Of a DNA stretch of 64,000 nucleotides, positions 35,208 through 47,158 are shown one piece after another. A program made the position numbers and the translations under genes. This DNA comes from Druceiella hillmani. Taxonomy: Eukaryota > Arthropoda > Insecta > Lepidoptera > Hepialidae. The first letter of the stretch is position 1. Each line of letters starts with the position of its first letter. The stretch lies in the NCBI GenBank assembly GCA_039881145.1, contig JAYKKI010000027.1, positions 21,277,001 to 21,341,000 on the forward strand, read 5' to 3'. The notes below the pieces were generated by a model that was given only the letters and a program-made list of their open reading frames with translations, did not search any database and was not told where the DNA came from.

Positions 35208-37346
35208 AACTGTTGCTTTTATAACGCTATTTTATTTAAGACAAGTTGGCCGATATCTACAGCTTCCGTGGCTTTTAGTAACCATGTCATATTTTATTTT
35301 AGTAACCATGCAACTAAAATAAAATATTTTCACCTTGCTCACTTTGTAGAATAAAAAGTTGCAAGCAGAATAAAATAGCAACGATCTATAACACGACATA
35401 TTGACGTTCTAAATACGACTGTATCTTGGACGCCATCTAGCGACACGTCTTGTTCTATCCGTTGACTCGTTCACACAGAGGTGTGAGGGACTAGTACTTT
35501 TTTGATGTAGTATTAAACTTGTCATTGCGTGTTTCTAAGCACGGGTTATTATTGAAGCAACTTTCGAAAAAATAAACACACATATATATACCGCAATATA
35601 TAGATATATGGTAAATGTAAGCCACAAGGAAGATATATTTTAAACCCACAATTTTAAATTCTTAATATACTCTCTAATTAAAAGAGATTGGAATTATTAA
35701 TTTTTTTACGAAGACCACAATCGCTATTTTGAAAACCGTTATTCACATATTTACGGAAATTAGCCCATTTTTACACATTTGTGAGTGTGTGTCATGTGAG
35801 CGCGTCTGCGTGTACGTGTGTAGTTATGTGCCCATGCGCGTGAGTGTGTGAGTACTTCCCCTCCTTCCCAAAACCCCACCTTCTTCTTTTTCTTCCTTTC
35901 CTTATTCCTTCCCTTCCCCTCCCGTTCCCCTTCCAACACCTCCCATCCTGGAAATGTTCTTATTAACATATGGCGTAATAAATCTTTAAACCAAAAACGG
36001 AAGAGATTATGTTTTTTTCAAAAATCATTAATATACAGTAAAACTCTTACGGTCTTAAAAATATCTGTATATTTTCAAATTTTTTGAGAGCTTTGGCTAT
36101 TTTTTAGATGTAATAACCGCAAGTAAAGAAATTTCCACATTTTATTGTTGTATATTATTTTTGAATAGTCGTGTTATTAAATAAACTATTATTATAAACT
36201 TGTATTAGAATTTTGGTTCAGCATTGCATTTTTTTAATTTAAAATCTGTTTTTTGCAATATCATCTCCGAAGTTGGAGCTCTTGTAATAAAAATTGTGTC
36301 GAGACATGACTTTAAAAAGTTACTTATTTACTAGGAAATTTATAATTGTAAGAAATTTGCCTTTTTTTGTTAAAAAGAAAATACTGCGATTAGAGACGCA
36401 TAGGGGCAAATGTTTCAATAAATTTAAATTTTACTTAAAATGCCGTTCATTTTACATCTGTCTACCTAGCGTGCTTGAAGTTTGATTATAGCTCATAAAT
36501 TACAAATAATATGTGTATGGGACTAAGAAAATAATAAAATAAAGTAATACATTAATAAAAATTACGATGTATTTGGAAAAAAGAAACAAATAAATTTTTT
36601 ACAATAAAATTATAATATAAGCTGCAAAATTGGTTCCTTCTTCTTAACTAATTCATAATATTTATACCTTGGTTTAATTATATTGACCTTTAAATTACTA
36701 TCTCACTCAAAAATATCAGAAATCGAAGATGCAAGCGACATGCGATGCGACAATGCATGCCTCCGTCATTTTTCTTAACAAAGCAGGTAACTCCCACAAA
36801 GAGGCGGGTTCCTGCTCATGTTGTAGGTGGTACAAGTGAAAGAATAACGTAGAAGAATAAAGAACTGCTCGAGAAAAAGGAGATAAAATCCAGTTATTGT
36901 ATGTGTCATATCAAGACTCGCTGGATTATTAGACTGTAATACAGAAGATTTTACAGAAGTATTTGTTATATATCTGAGGTATATTGGGCCGATAAAATTT
37001 TTAATTTTTTTTTAAATAGCGGTTTTACATCTTTTTAATTTTATTCTTTTCTAAGTATTGCAATTCAATTTCGCAATAAAATTTCGAGCACATTAATTCA
37101 AGTGTTTTGATTTTACTATTAAATTCTTTATTTTTAGAATAATTGCCAAGCAAATTTTAATATTTTTTTCCTAACAGAAAAGTTGAAATTTGGAAGAAGA
37201 CATTGAATAAAAGATGCATCTTCAATTTATGGTTAAAAAATGCAATAGCTACCCAAAAATTCTAATAAGCGTTTAATAGAAAAACTTCCCAGGAACATTA
37301 ACTCAAAAAATACAATAAGAAAACTCCTTCACTAACGACGTGCTTT

Positions 37347-37373
37347 AAAAGGAATGGGTCTTCCATTCCTTTT
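37347..37373. repeat. 11 bp perfect hairpin present only in unit B
   Basis: AAAAGGAATGG and CCATTCCTTTT flank the loop GTCTT. Unit A at the same place (about 30829-30845) reads AAAAGGAATGGAAGACGC and lacks the second arm. Confidence 0.8.
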
Positions 37374-37444
37374 CTTTAAAGACATTTAAAAAAGTTCGAA
37401 TATCTCGAAATTCGTGCAATTTTTACTAAACATTAAATTTCAGT

Positions 37445-37590
37445 ATGTATTCTCTTCTATTAAAAATATGTTATCCATAAATATTACTTCTATTTATTAA
37501 AAATATATTATCCATAAATATTACTTCTATTTTTAAATATTACTTCTATATATAAATATTACCTATATATTATCCATAAATATTACTGGA
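37445..37590 (+). repeat. Local expansion of a TATCCATAAATATTAC motif in unit B
   Basis: The motif or its fragments occur about five times in 140 bp. Unit A has it once (about 31065-31080), preceded by about 130 bp that unit B lacks. Confidence 0.75.
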
Positions 37591-40500
37591 AAATGCTTAG
37601 ATTTTTACAGTTGACGAGAAAAACGTTTACGTCAAATATTTTGATACCTGTGCGCCTAGAATGGCATGTTTGGGTCGCCCATGTAGCTACCTGTATTTAA
37701 ATAATAAAATACTAATGTTCCATTTACCTATAATATCAAAATTATAGGCCAAAAACAATACAAATATTTGTTTTTAGTAATCATAATTATCCATGACTTC
37801 ACTTTAAAATATGAAATAAGTAAATAAACGTCGCATCGAAATATTGCTTTTTAAATTAATTATTAACGTATCCTTTATAATAAAATCTATGTTTTTATAT
37901 AATATTGATATGAAATATTACAACTTGAGCCCTGCCTTGGCTTTATTTAATTAATGTTAAAAAACATTGCTATGATTATTGTTATTTTATTCAAATATAT
38001 AAGAAAGCAGAAAATGGAGAGTATAGAAAAGTAATCCAGAGATAAACATCGTTGTATTGAAAATATAATGAAGATATATCTTAGTTAAATTTATTACGCC
38101 CACATTTTATACGCATATTTAAGTATCTACATGTTGTGTTCCTTGGTTCTTTTAATATGTATACAACTGGAATGAATAAAACAAGTGTGTTGTAATAATC
38201 ATTTAATTTTGAGGGAACTTGATTAGTAGTTATTATAATTTAAATTATTTTATTCGGCGATGAAAATTATATATCCACATACCTACTTTAAGGTAAACCA
38301 AGTCAGCTTATGATTTGGATTCAACATATTTACTTACAATCTTTTTGGAATTAATGTTAGTCTTTCTTTTATTATCTTAAATATGGGATTTGGCCGGTGG
38401 GCTGATTTTGAAATAGCTAATGCCATCTGATTTTTGAACCCCATAAGGGAAACCAGACGCTTCTTGAGCTAGACATTTTACAACAATCCTTATTTAATGA
38501 CAACAGTGGGCACAAATGGTTTAACTTATCTTCCGAATCAGGGAGGAGATAATAAGGAGATTATTAAGATGTAAATTGACGGTTACCTATCCAGCCACCG
38601 ACCAGTGTGTGCGTTGATAAAACAATGTATTGAATGAAATCAACGAGTGCCAAACTATGAACCATTCGTTATAGTTCTATAATAATATCGGCGTAATTTC
38701 GGGAAGGTGGAAAAAGGGAGGCTTCCGATGTTACAGGATAAGAAGAAATGGAATTTCTGTTAAGCAATTTGTGTTTCCATAATTCCGAGTGGTGCTCGTT
38801 CTCCGTTAGTTACAGAAAAGTTTGTCAATGTCAAGTTAAAGTCCTGGCTAGGCTACGCAGATACAACACCTTTAATGCATAGGTAAAACTCACATTCAAA
38901 ATTATTGTATTTCGATATCGTTACAAATGACGGAGAAGGAAGAAGGAGATCGTTACAAATTAAGAGGAAATAAAATGTTATATTTTTTAATTTATACAGA
39001 AACAAAGGAAATATATCGTTTGAGGGACACGAGGATAATATATGTTTTTGAAATCTATTTATTAAATTTACGAAACTTTTTTTTTACACTTTTGAAGGTA
39101 CCTGCTATTTATTTTTAATTTCATAAGTGAAAAAAATAGTTAATACGATAATAACTGTTGAACTAAGAAAATTTTATTTTATTACATTGTTATTATTAAG
39201 AATATTTTATTACATTTGCTTAATAATTTTTCAGTTTTACATTCCAACTTCCTTGAAACTAAAATACTTATTATCTCACTCACTGTATCCCACTATCCAA
39301 TTGTCTGTCATAACTTTCTGGAATGAAAACCGTTTATGGTGTAATGTTTGTTGCCTTTAACTATTTTCGAAAATAAAGAAATAAATGTTTCAATTTTGAG
39401 TCTTAAACTAAAATATTTATCAATTTCCAATATGAAGTATTTAATAATAACTATCAATTGGTAGAATTAAAATACCATTTCGTAAATAAATAAGTTGAAA
39501 AACTGTGAAACGTGTCTTCGTTTTTTCTTTAATTTATGTATCCTTATTTCCAAATGTGATCAATGAATGAAACATTTTAAAATATTTTTCATGCATAAAA
39601 TAACTTCAAGAATTAATGACAATTATAGAAGGCTTCTCTTTACCGGCATAGTCTTTACAAACGATTTTGTAGCAGAAAATTATAATTTCACTATGGCGGA
39701 ATACCTGTTGAGGATTTTTTTTAATACTTTACCTTTGAAAGGTAATAAAGGGCTCTGGTTTATTTTATACAAAACATAATAGAAATTTCCGGAACAAAGA
39801 AGACAAATATATTTTCTTTATTTTGCATATCTTCTTAGTGCAAATTTATCTGTTTTTATATATTTCAATATTAATGTTTTTTTTTCCTTTCCATAAATCG
39901 AAGATGCAAGCACTCATTGTGTATGGTTGTCTATATTTTACTAAAATATTTTTTTAATACTGTACATTTTTGCTGTTTTGGGAGTATGAAAAGCAATTAA
40001 TTAAGAAACACAGTGTACCCAAATTCAACTATTACCACTTGTTTATTATACATGGTCCCGGGAATAAGTATCGGACAAAGAAAGATGTTAATCCTTGACT
40101 GAAAAATATTTGATATTTGTTAAAATACAGCGTTAAAATACAGGTTTACTCCTGATGTAATACATATTTAAATCCAAAGTGATTAAGTATAGTACGTACT
40201 TGTTTACAAGGCACTTTTATTATTTCAACATATTTAAAGTAAATATACTCAAAATACATAATTTACAAACAAACTTTAACATAATATTTACGACGGTAAC
40301 GTGTTATAAAATCGATGAATATTGATGGAACGAGTTTCGGTAAAAACTTTAGACCTACCTAACTTGTAGTAATATATAATAAAGCTTTAATGAAACTAAA
40401 CATTTTGTGTATACACCTAATAATAATAAACAAAATCTATAAATTAGATTGGTTAAAATATTAGTTAGTTTCAATTATTCCTTTAATTTTTATTAAAATT

Positions 40501-40869
40501 ATCGATGTTGATTAATATTTAATAAACTTTGATGCTTAGTTAGGTATGTTTATCATCAACAGAACCAGGTATAAAATAAATTAAAATTCGACGAAAGTGG
40601 ATTTGTTACCTTTATAAGATTTTAATTTCTGTCCAAGTCAGCAATGATATATTTTTGATAAGTAAATTATGTGATATTAATATCAAATATCATTTATAAA
40701 AATTAAAAAAAAAACTAATATATGAACATATCAAGTAATAAGTACGTTCATTATACGTGTTAACGTGCATAACTCTACTGTTATTATGCTGTTGTGTAAG
40801 GAATAAAAAGATTACTATTGACAATTTAAAAATTGAATATATTTGGCGTTAATTTTGTAGAAATTCATT

Positions 40870-41298
40870 ATTCACAATTAAATGAAACTACGTGATGTAG
40901 CATTATTTCTACTTTCTTTAATTTCTTTACCACGACCTAGGTTTCGTTGTATTACAACATCTTCAGGTGGGATATTAGCAAAGATTAACATAATAGCAAC
41001 AATTGAATTTATTACCCTCACTAAAATACTGGTATATTGTATAACTCTCTGTAATATAATAAAACCTAGTCTGCGCCCCTGCAATAAACTCACTAACATA
41101 AACAATGGAAAAATCCGCACAAAGCAGGCTTCCACTATAGTGTTTGAAACATATAAATACTGTTGGTTGTTCCTAAGAGTTAATATTTGCTAATATCCCA
41201 CCTGAAGATGTTGTAATACAATGAAACCTAGGTCGTGGTAAAGAAATTAAAGAAAGTAGAAATAATACTACATCACGTGGTTTCATTTAATTGTGAAT
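40870..41298. mobile_element. 429 bp foldback/MITE-like element in unit B
   Basis: Equivalent of the element at 34379-34807, offset by 6491 bp and apparently identical, including the four arm mismatches. Identity of a neutral insertion at this level shows that this part of the duplication is young or has been homogenised. Confidence 0.9.
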
Positions 41299-41336
41299 TT
41301 AAAAATTATAAATAATCAAACATTTAATAATCATAA

Positions 41337-41339
<3 letters not shown>

Positions 41340-41397
<58 letters not shown>

Positions 41398-41406
41398 GTG
41401 TGTGTG
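41340..41406. repeat. (AT)n-(GT)n microsatellite in unit B
   Basis: Counterpart of 34849-34917, with a shorter junction between the AT and GT tracts. Confidence 0.95.
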
Positions 41407-41609
41407 AACAGTGGGATAGGCACTATACTTTTCCTAAAAGTTATATTTTTCGAACACTAAACGTTATGTACAAGATTTTAATGTTGATCGATATGATAGC
41501 CCTGGCTGTTTGAAATTGTAATTAAAACACAAGCGATTATTCTACTTTTAAATCTAAGAAAAAATATCATTTTTTCAGCCTCTACAAAAGAGGATTATTG
41601 AGCACGGTG

Positions 41610-41697
41610 CTGAAAAAAACACCTTAGGTTAATCATTACAACTACAACTATTCCAATAGTTGTAGTTGTAATGATTAACCTAAGGTGTTTTTTTCAG
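41610..41697. repeat. 88 bp near-perfect palindrome in unit B
   Basis: Same sequence as 35120-35207, at an offset of 6490 bp. Both 43 bp arms are intact, so the palindrome has survived duplication without the central deletions that long palindromes often suffer. Confidence 0.95.
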
Positions 41698-42259
41698 AAC
41701 TGTTGCTTTTATAACGCTATTTTATTTAAGACAAGTTGGCCGATATCTACAGCTTCCGTGGCTTTTAGTAACCATGTCATATTTCATTTTAGTAACCATG
41801 CAACTAAAATAAAATATTTTCACCTTGCTCACTTTGTAGAATAAAAAGTTGCAAGCAGAATAAAATAGCAACGATCTATAACACGACATATTGACGTTCT
41901 AAATACGACTGTATCTTGGACGCCATCTAGCGACACGTCTTGTTCTATCCGTTGACTCGTTCACACAGAGGTGTGAGGGACTAGTACTTTTTTGATGTAG
42001 TATTAAACTTGTCATTGCGTGTTTCTAAGCACGGGTTATTATTGAAGCAACTTTCGAAAAAATAAACACACATATATATACCGCAATATATAGATATATG
42101 GTAAATGTAAGCCACAAGGAAGATATATTTTAAACCCACAATTTTAAATTCTTAATATACTCTCTAATTAAAAGAGATTGGAATTATTAATTTTTTTACG
42201 AAGACCACAATCGCTATTTTGAAAACCGTTATTCACATATTTACGGAAATTAGCCCATT

Positions 42260-42460
42260 TTTACACATTTGTGAGTGTGTGTCATGTGAGCGCGTCTGCG
42301 TGTACGTGTGTAGTTATGTGCCCATGCGCGTGAGTGCGTGTGTGTGGGTGCGCGTGTGCGCTCGTGCATGTATACATGTATGTATGTGTGTACATGTGTG
42401 TGTGTGTGTGTGCATGTGTTCGTGTAAGCATGTGTGGGTGTGCGTGCGCGTATGACGTAT
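42260..42460. repeat. GT-rich simple sequence
   Basis: An irregular (GT)n tract with GCGTGTGCG and CATGTATGTATG variants. Two overlapping Cys/Val-rich frames here (42219-42455 and 42334-42522) are simple-sequence artefacts. Confidence 0.95.
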
Positions 42461-43907
42461 ATTTCTTTGACTTAATTGAGTGTGTAAATATTTACATTCC
42501 GGAACAAATTAAATGTACATAAATGTAGAACTAAAGAATTTTTGCAGTCACTACATAGTTATAAATTTATAGGGAGAAATTGCACAGCGCATTTTAAAAT
42601 GTTTAAAGGAAATTAAATAATAAATCTTCACTTTCGTGACTTTATAATAAAAATTATAATGAAAGCAAAAATATTTCCTTGTAAATTTTGGACCAAAGGG
42701 AATGATTCTATTGCCCCTATATATTACGCAGGTAGCATTTAAAAAGTCACGTTGCTCTGTTGCTTCGTTATTTTCTTTATGTACTTTCTTAGTACCAAAA
42801 AGAATTTCCCAAAAAAAAAAAATTTGGAATAAAACTTAATCTACATTATATTTAAAAGATATTAGGTGGGCCAGAAGGCTCACGATTTATTGCTATGTTA
42901 CAACGTAAAAGAAATACAAACAAACATATTTTTACGTTTATAATATTATTTTTATAAGTTAGGATTTTATGAAAGTGTAGAGTTATGATACTAAGACTTG
43001 AATCCATCATATAAAGCTTTTAATAAACTATATTATTCAATGATTTATTTATTAATTAAATAACCCCATGCCCAAATTATTGTTTTAAAGCGTAGGACAT
43101 AGTTTCTAGTACAGTAACTAATAATATATACAATAGTGAATAAAACAGAGAAACATCCATTATTTTAACTTAAATATGAAGTTAATTAATTACTGATCTT
43201 GAACTACTAAGCTACTTCTCAATCGCATTTCTAAAGCGGCAAAAAGAGAAGAAAAAGTATTGAGATAGGACGGCTCTCGTACCACTGTGATGATCAACGT
43301 AAATGCGTGAAATGCATGAAAACAGGCGAGCATTGCAGGATGTTCTTGCTGATTTTAGACAAGTGAAATAAATTATAACTCGTCATCTCACATAACAGTC
43401 AACAGCATAAAGCTTTACCAATCCCAAGATCGAAGGGCTTGAAACATATAATTTTAAAAAATTTGTGATAAAAAGATCATGCCTTTTTTTATTTATCCTA
43501 TAAATTAATTATCTAATAATATGATTATACCAGGATAAATGAATTACATTCCTTATAAAATCTACGGAAAACAAATAAGGAGAGAAACTGTAAATTTTTT
43601 AAATAAAAATTTATCAAACTTTTTGACTTTTCCTCCAACGCGAGTGTAAAGTTACTACATGCAGAGATCAGATTACTGCATTAGTTTCAAAATACAAATT
43701 ATGTAAAAAATCTAGTTTATTCGACACTTTGTGAATTATTTCTTTTTACTCTGTAAATTCCATGAAATAATGTTTTTCTTAATTATACTAAAGTTTTTTT
43801 TCAACTTTTGATATATTAAATGTAATTTTTGATATAATTTTCAAATCGGCAAGAATATTTTTTAATGGCCTCAACATTTTCTTTTTTCATATATTTTACT
43901 TTTGTTC
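42461..43907. other. AT-rich gene-free stretch
   Basis: No gene. A more balanced patch at 43255-43345 (GGACGGCTCTCGTACCACTG) is unrecognised. Confidence 0.45.
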
Positions 43908-44140
43908 GATAAAATAAGCACACATATATATTTACTGCAATATATAGGTATATAGTAAATGTAAGTCACAAGGAAGATATATTTTAAACGCAAAATTTTA
44001 AATTCATAATATATTCTCTAATTAAAGGACATTGGAATTATTCATTTTATTACAAAGTCCACAAACGTTATTTTGAAAACTGTTATTCACACATCGGCGA
44101 GGAATGGAAATTAAACCATTTTTCAGATCGTTTTTCATTA
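43908..44140 (+). repeat. Diverged third fragment of the 6.5 kb unit's right end
   Basis: Aligns with 42057-42275 and 35567-35785: CACACATATATATaCyGCAATATATAG, TAAATGTAAGyCACAAGG, AAGATATATTTTAAAC, CTAATTAAA, TTGGAATTATT, and ATTTTGAAAAC followed by GTTATTCACA. Identity is about 85 percent, far below that between units A and B here. Sequence upstream of 43905 is unrelated. Confidence 0.8.
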
Positions 44141-44724
44141 TTGGAAACAACTTCTACCAAATATTCCAAAAGACCCAACCTTCAAGATACTAATAGAATG
44201 TAAAATATGAACACCCTTCAACAGAATACGACGTCAAAAGACATGTATTGAATACTTAATAAGACGAACTGCAGAGCAAACGCCGACACTTATATTTCAC
44301 CCCTCAAACCGCCCCGTTTGATATTGCAGTTTCAACAACAAACTAAATTTAACGAGGCGACTACCTGGTGGTCGTAAACCGAGAGGCGGACTGATCGGCC
44401 GTGAAGCGGGGTGCTGGCAGTGTGATATTGTAATCGCCGATCGGCCATGTATTTGTGTTACGACTCTGTCCATGAAGGTTTTATGGGGTTGCGAAGGGAG
44501 AGGACACAGGTTATGAATTTTTAAGAGCTATTTGCTGTTAGTGTTTATGTTCATAGGTGGCAATTCGTTAGATTCTAGTAGGTTCGCTACGAATTGTCGT
44601 TTTGGTTTGTGACGAGTAGTAGAGATTTTGGATTTATGCAACATTCGATAAATATATCATTAGATTATTGAAAATAATCCTATTGTTAAATCAGTTTTAT
44701 TATATTAAACATGAAATAGAATAG
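44141..44724. other. GC-richer island without a gene
   Basis: 44280-44510 is markedly GC-richer than its surroundings and contains two GATCGGCC motifs 46 bp apart (44393 and 44439), CCTCAAACCGCCCCGTTTGA, and GGTTGCGAAGGGAGAGGAC. There is no open frame over the block. It could be conserved regulatory DNA or a decayed element. The flanks carry nothing recognisable. Confidence 0.4.
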
Positions 44725-44890
44725 CATCAACAGTATTTTGAACTACGTAGTCCCGCGACCCCGTAGTCCGCCGAACTACAGCCCCGCTCAACGAGCGGCC
44801 GGGAATCGAACCCGGGTCCCCGTGGTGCGACGCGCCGTCAAAGGCCGTATGCCTCGTGATCAAACCAACACACCACGGCGACGTCAGAAT
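44725..44890 (-). mobile_element. tRNA-derived SINE, minus strand
   Basis: Reading the minus strand: GTGGTGTGTTGGTTTGATCA (A-box region), then CACGGGGACCCGGGTTCGAT with TCCCGG (strong B box), then a body with CGAGCGGGGCTGTAGTTC. The head retains a tRNA-like cloverleaf order, but the body continues beyond the tRNA 3' end, as in a SINE. The 3' end is not marked by a clear tail. The minus-strand frame 44705-44899 merely reads the SINE. It shares the GAGCGGGGCTG body with the copy at 52950-53155. Confidence 0.75.
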
Positions 44891-45104
44891 ATTAGGCAAT
44901 GTCTAAAAAATTAAGATTTAACGTTGCATATTTTAAAATTCTTTAACTTTTGAAAATATTTAAATAATTGCAAAACGGTTTAATATTACATTAATTTTAT
45001 TAACAATAACATATTGTTGAAGCCAACCGATGTAAGAAGCTTTGCAGCTCACGAAGCTACTCTTTTAGCTACCCGGTAAATGTAGCCTGATTACATGTGA
45101 CTTG

Positions 45105-45168
<64 letters not shown>

Positions 45169-46164
45169 AGACGAACATTAACTCCATTTTACCTTCACGT
45201 GTTAGTTTTTTTGTTCTAATTTATAACATAAATAATTTTGTGTAAGTTTGTTAAAGTTTTAGCTATTTGTTCTCTTTTAATTTTACATATAAAAGTACGT
45301 AATGATAAATATAAAAGTGATTACAAATATGAAAGTCATTAAATTGGTAATGGATTTTTTCGTTTTTATTGTTATGCCTAGATATATTTGGAGAAAGTGC
45401 TTTTGGTGTATTATAAAAACAAAAATAACTACTTGCTCTTGTATAAAATAAAGAAAATACACAAGGAAATATTTACTATTTGAATGTTTTTCGAAATAAC
45501 TGTTTTTTTCTAATAAACCAAATCTTTAATAAGTATTAAAATGTAAACATACAATAAATTTCACGTTTAATTTCATTATCATTGAAAGAAATTGTTATTA
45601 GACCTAATTAATTTGCTTGTATTTTAGCAAAACAATTTCATTTCTTAATTTATAATTATCACACGAAAGAAAGAACTATACTCTTTCTTCATTTAGTCGA
45701 ATAAACTTAGAAATAATTCTTCTTATTTTTTCAAATTTTCTTCTTATTTTTGGGAAATATTATCCAAAACCGTCGCTCATAGCATTTTTTTAATTTTACA
45801 TAGTTTTCATGAAAATATTCGCCAATTTCCTTATCAAACCTGTAAAAAACATAATTTTTTTGTCTAGCGGTTTTTTGAATAAAAAATTGAGATTTATATT
45901 CTCGAAAAGTGTTGCAGCTTGAAAACTGTTGTTACTAAAACTATTATTGGTTAACAATTATAGGTTAATTATATAATTTAATAATATAAAGTTGATATTT
46001 TCATAAGCCACGAAAGAAATATAACTAATAAAAATGATATCATAAAATATACCACTAAAGCACAGCAGCGTTAATATTAATAACCTATTTATCACAGTTG
46101 AAATATTTTAGCTTTTTTGCTAAAATAACTTAAAATTTGTCACTTATTATTGATTCTTTTTAGG
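44891..46164. other. AT-rich gene-free stretch with a long microsatellite
   Basis: Contains an (AT)n tract of about 57 bp at 45108-45164, preceded by a more balanced patch at 45020-45105 (GAAGCTTTGCAGCTCACGAA). No gene. Confidence 0.6.
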
Positions 46165-46560
46165 ATTTTGTACCACCAAAGGGAAAACTGAGCCTTTATG
46201 AGATCACTTACATATCTATCTGTCTTAGTTCTCCTCAAAATAGGAATAATATGTATTAACTTGATAATATGTGTTAATCAAAATAGTAATAATATATATT
46301 AACATATTTCAATAGCCATCACTCAAAAATATTTATATGGAAAGTTAGAACGGCAAACTAAGTACTCGAAAACTTTTAATTCCGAACTTTCCAAACGATT
46401 TGAAAAGTTTAAATTTCCTTTTAATTCCGTTGTAGTATGGAGTGTCGTTTAAAAAGGTTCATTTTTTCGTAATTAAAATTATTAGTAGTAAATCGGTTAG
46501 TATCTCCAGAGATATATAGAAAAGAAATTGAAAAAAACGTTTAACCCAAATTTATAAAAA
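46165..46560 (+). repeat. Dispersed repeat family R1
   Basis: Opens with CCACCAAAGGGAAAACTGAG and TTTATGAGATCACTTACAT, then ATCTATCTGTC, followed by AGTAATAATAT, an ATATGGAAAgTT segment, a GTGTCGTTTAAAAAGGT segment and TTTAACCCAAATTTATAAAA. The order matches 13264-13700. The copy is strongly diverged. Confidence 0.5.
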
Positions 46561-46694
46561 AAATGGGCGTTTAGACACCTCGCAAAAGATGTAAGAAAAT
46601 CATGGCGGTTATGCTTTATTACATAATTTTAAAACATACACCATGTTTTAACGTCTGTGCAAAATACAGTAGAAAATATACGTTGTGAAAAATT
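46561..46694. other. AT-rich spacer before the 69 bp satellite
   Basis: Nothing recognised. Confidence 0.5.
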
Positions 46695-47158
46695 GTAAAT
46701 AGTTTAATGGAAACACTACGTACGTTGAACTAGTTTAATAGAAATATTATAAAAATTATATGTACGAATAGTTTAATAGAAACACTACGTATGTTGAACT
46801 AGTTTAATAGAAATACTATATAAAATATATGTACGAATAGTTTAATAGAAACACTACGTACGTTGAACTAGTTTAATAGAAATACTATATAAAATATATG
46901 TACGAATAGTTTAATAGAAACACTACGTACGTTGAACTAGTTTAATAGAAATACTATATAAAATATATGTACGAATAGTTTAATAGAAACACTACGTACG
47001 TTGAACTAGTTTAATAGAAATACTATATAAAATATATGTATGAATAGTTTAATAGAAACACTACGTACGTTGAACTAATTTAATAGAAATACGGTATAAA
47101 ATATATGTACGAATAGTTTAATAGAAAAACTATGTAAAATATATGTACGTTGCAAAAT
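46695..47158 (+). repeat. Satellite array, 69 bp unit x about 6.5
   Basis: CACTACGTAyGTTGAACTAG recurs at 46714, 46783, 46852, 46921, 46990 and 47059. Each unit contains two versions of AGTTTAATAGAAA(C/T)AC, so the array has a half-period substructure of about 34-35 bp. The last unit and the right edge are rearranged (GAAAAACTATGTAAAATATA). Confidence 0.97.

Larger units (their letters stand above)
29296..35850 (+). repeat. Segmental tandem duplication, unit A (about 6.55 kb)
   Basis: Begins in a polypyrimidine tract (CTTCCCCTTCTTCTTCCCC) and ends in a GT-rich tract (GCGCGTGAGTGTGTG), where unit B starts directly with the same kind of pyrimidine tract. Unit A aligns with 35851-42340 along its whole length, at an offset of about 6490 bp in the right half. 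The left 1.6 kb is about 90 percent identical with indels, the middle about 97 percent, and the right 2.5 kb differs at only a handful of positions. No gene was recognised in the unit. Contents of note are listed separately. Confidence 0.95.
35851..42340 (+). repeat. Segmental tandem duplication, unit B (about 6.49 kb)
   Basis: Second copy of the unit. It starts in TACTTCCCCTCCTTCCC and ends where the GT-rich tract of 42340-42455 continues beyond the point at which unit A was cut. Copy-specific changes include loss of half of a palindrome near 36500, a new hairpin at 37347-37373, a deletion of about 100 bp with expansion of TATCCATAAATATTACTTCT motifs at 37445-37590, and small indels. Right of about 39800 it is almost identical to unit A. 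A frame of about 77 codons at 39127-39360 and one of 70 codons at 39567-39779 look non-coding. Confidence 0.95.

Noticed and set aside
42219..42522. Cys/Val-rich frames
   Set aside because: Direct translation of the GT-rich simple sequence.
44725..44890. Possible genuine tRNA gene
   Set aside because: A and B boxes are present, but the sequence continues into a SINE body shared with 52950-53155 and lacks a convincing acceptor-stem closure.
44705..44899. Minus-strand frame with GDPGSIPGRS-like peptide
   Set aside because: Typical translation of a tRNA-derived SINE B-box region; not a protein gene.
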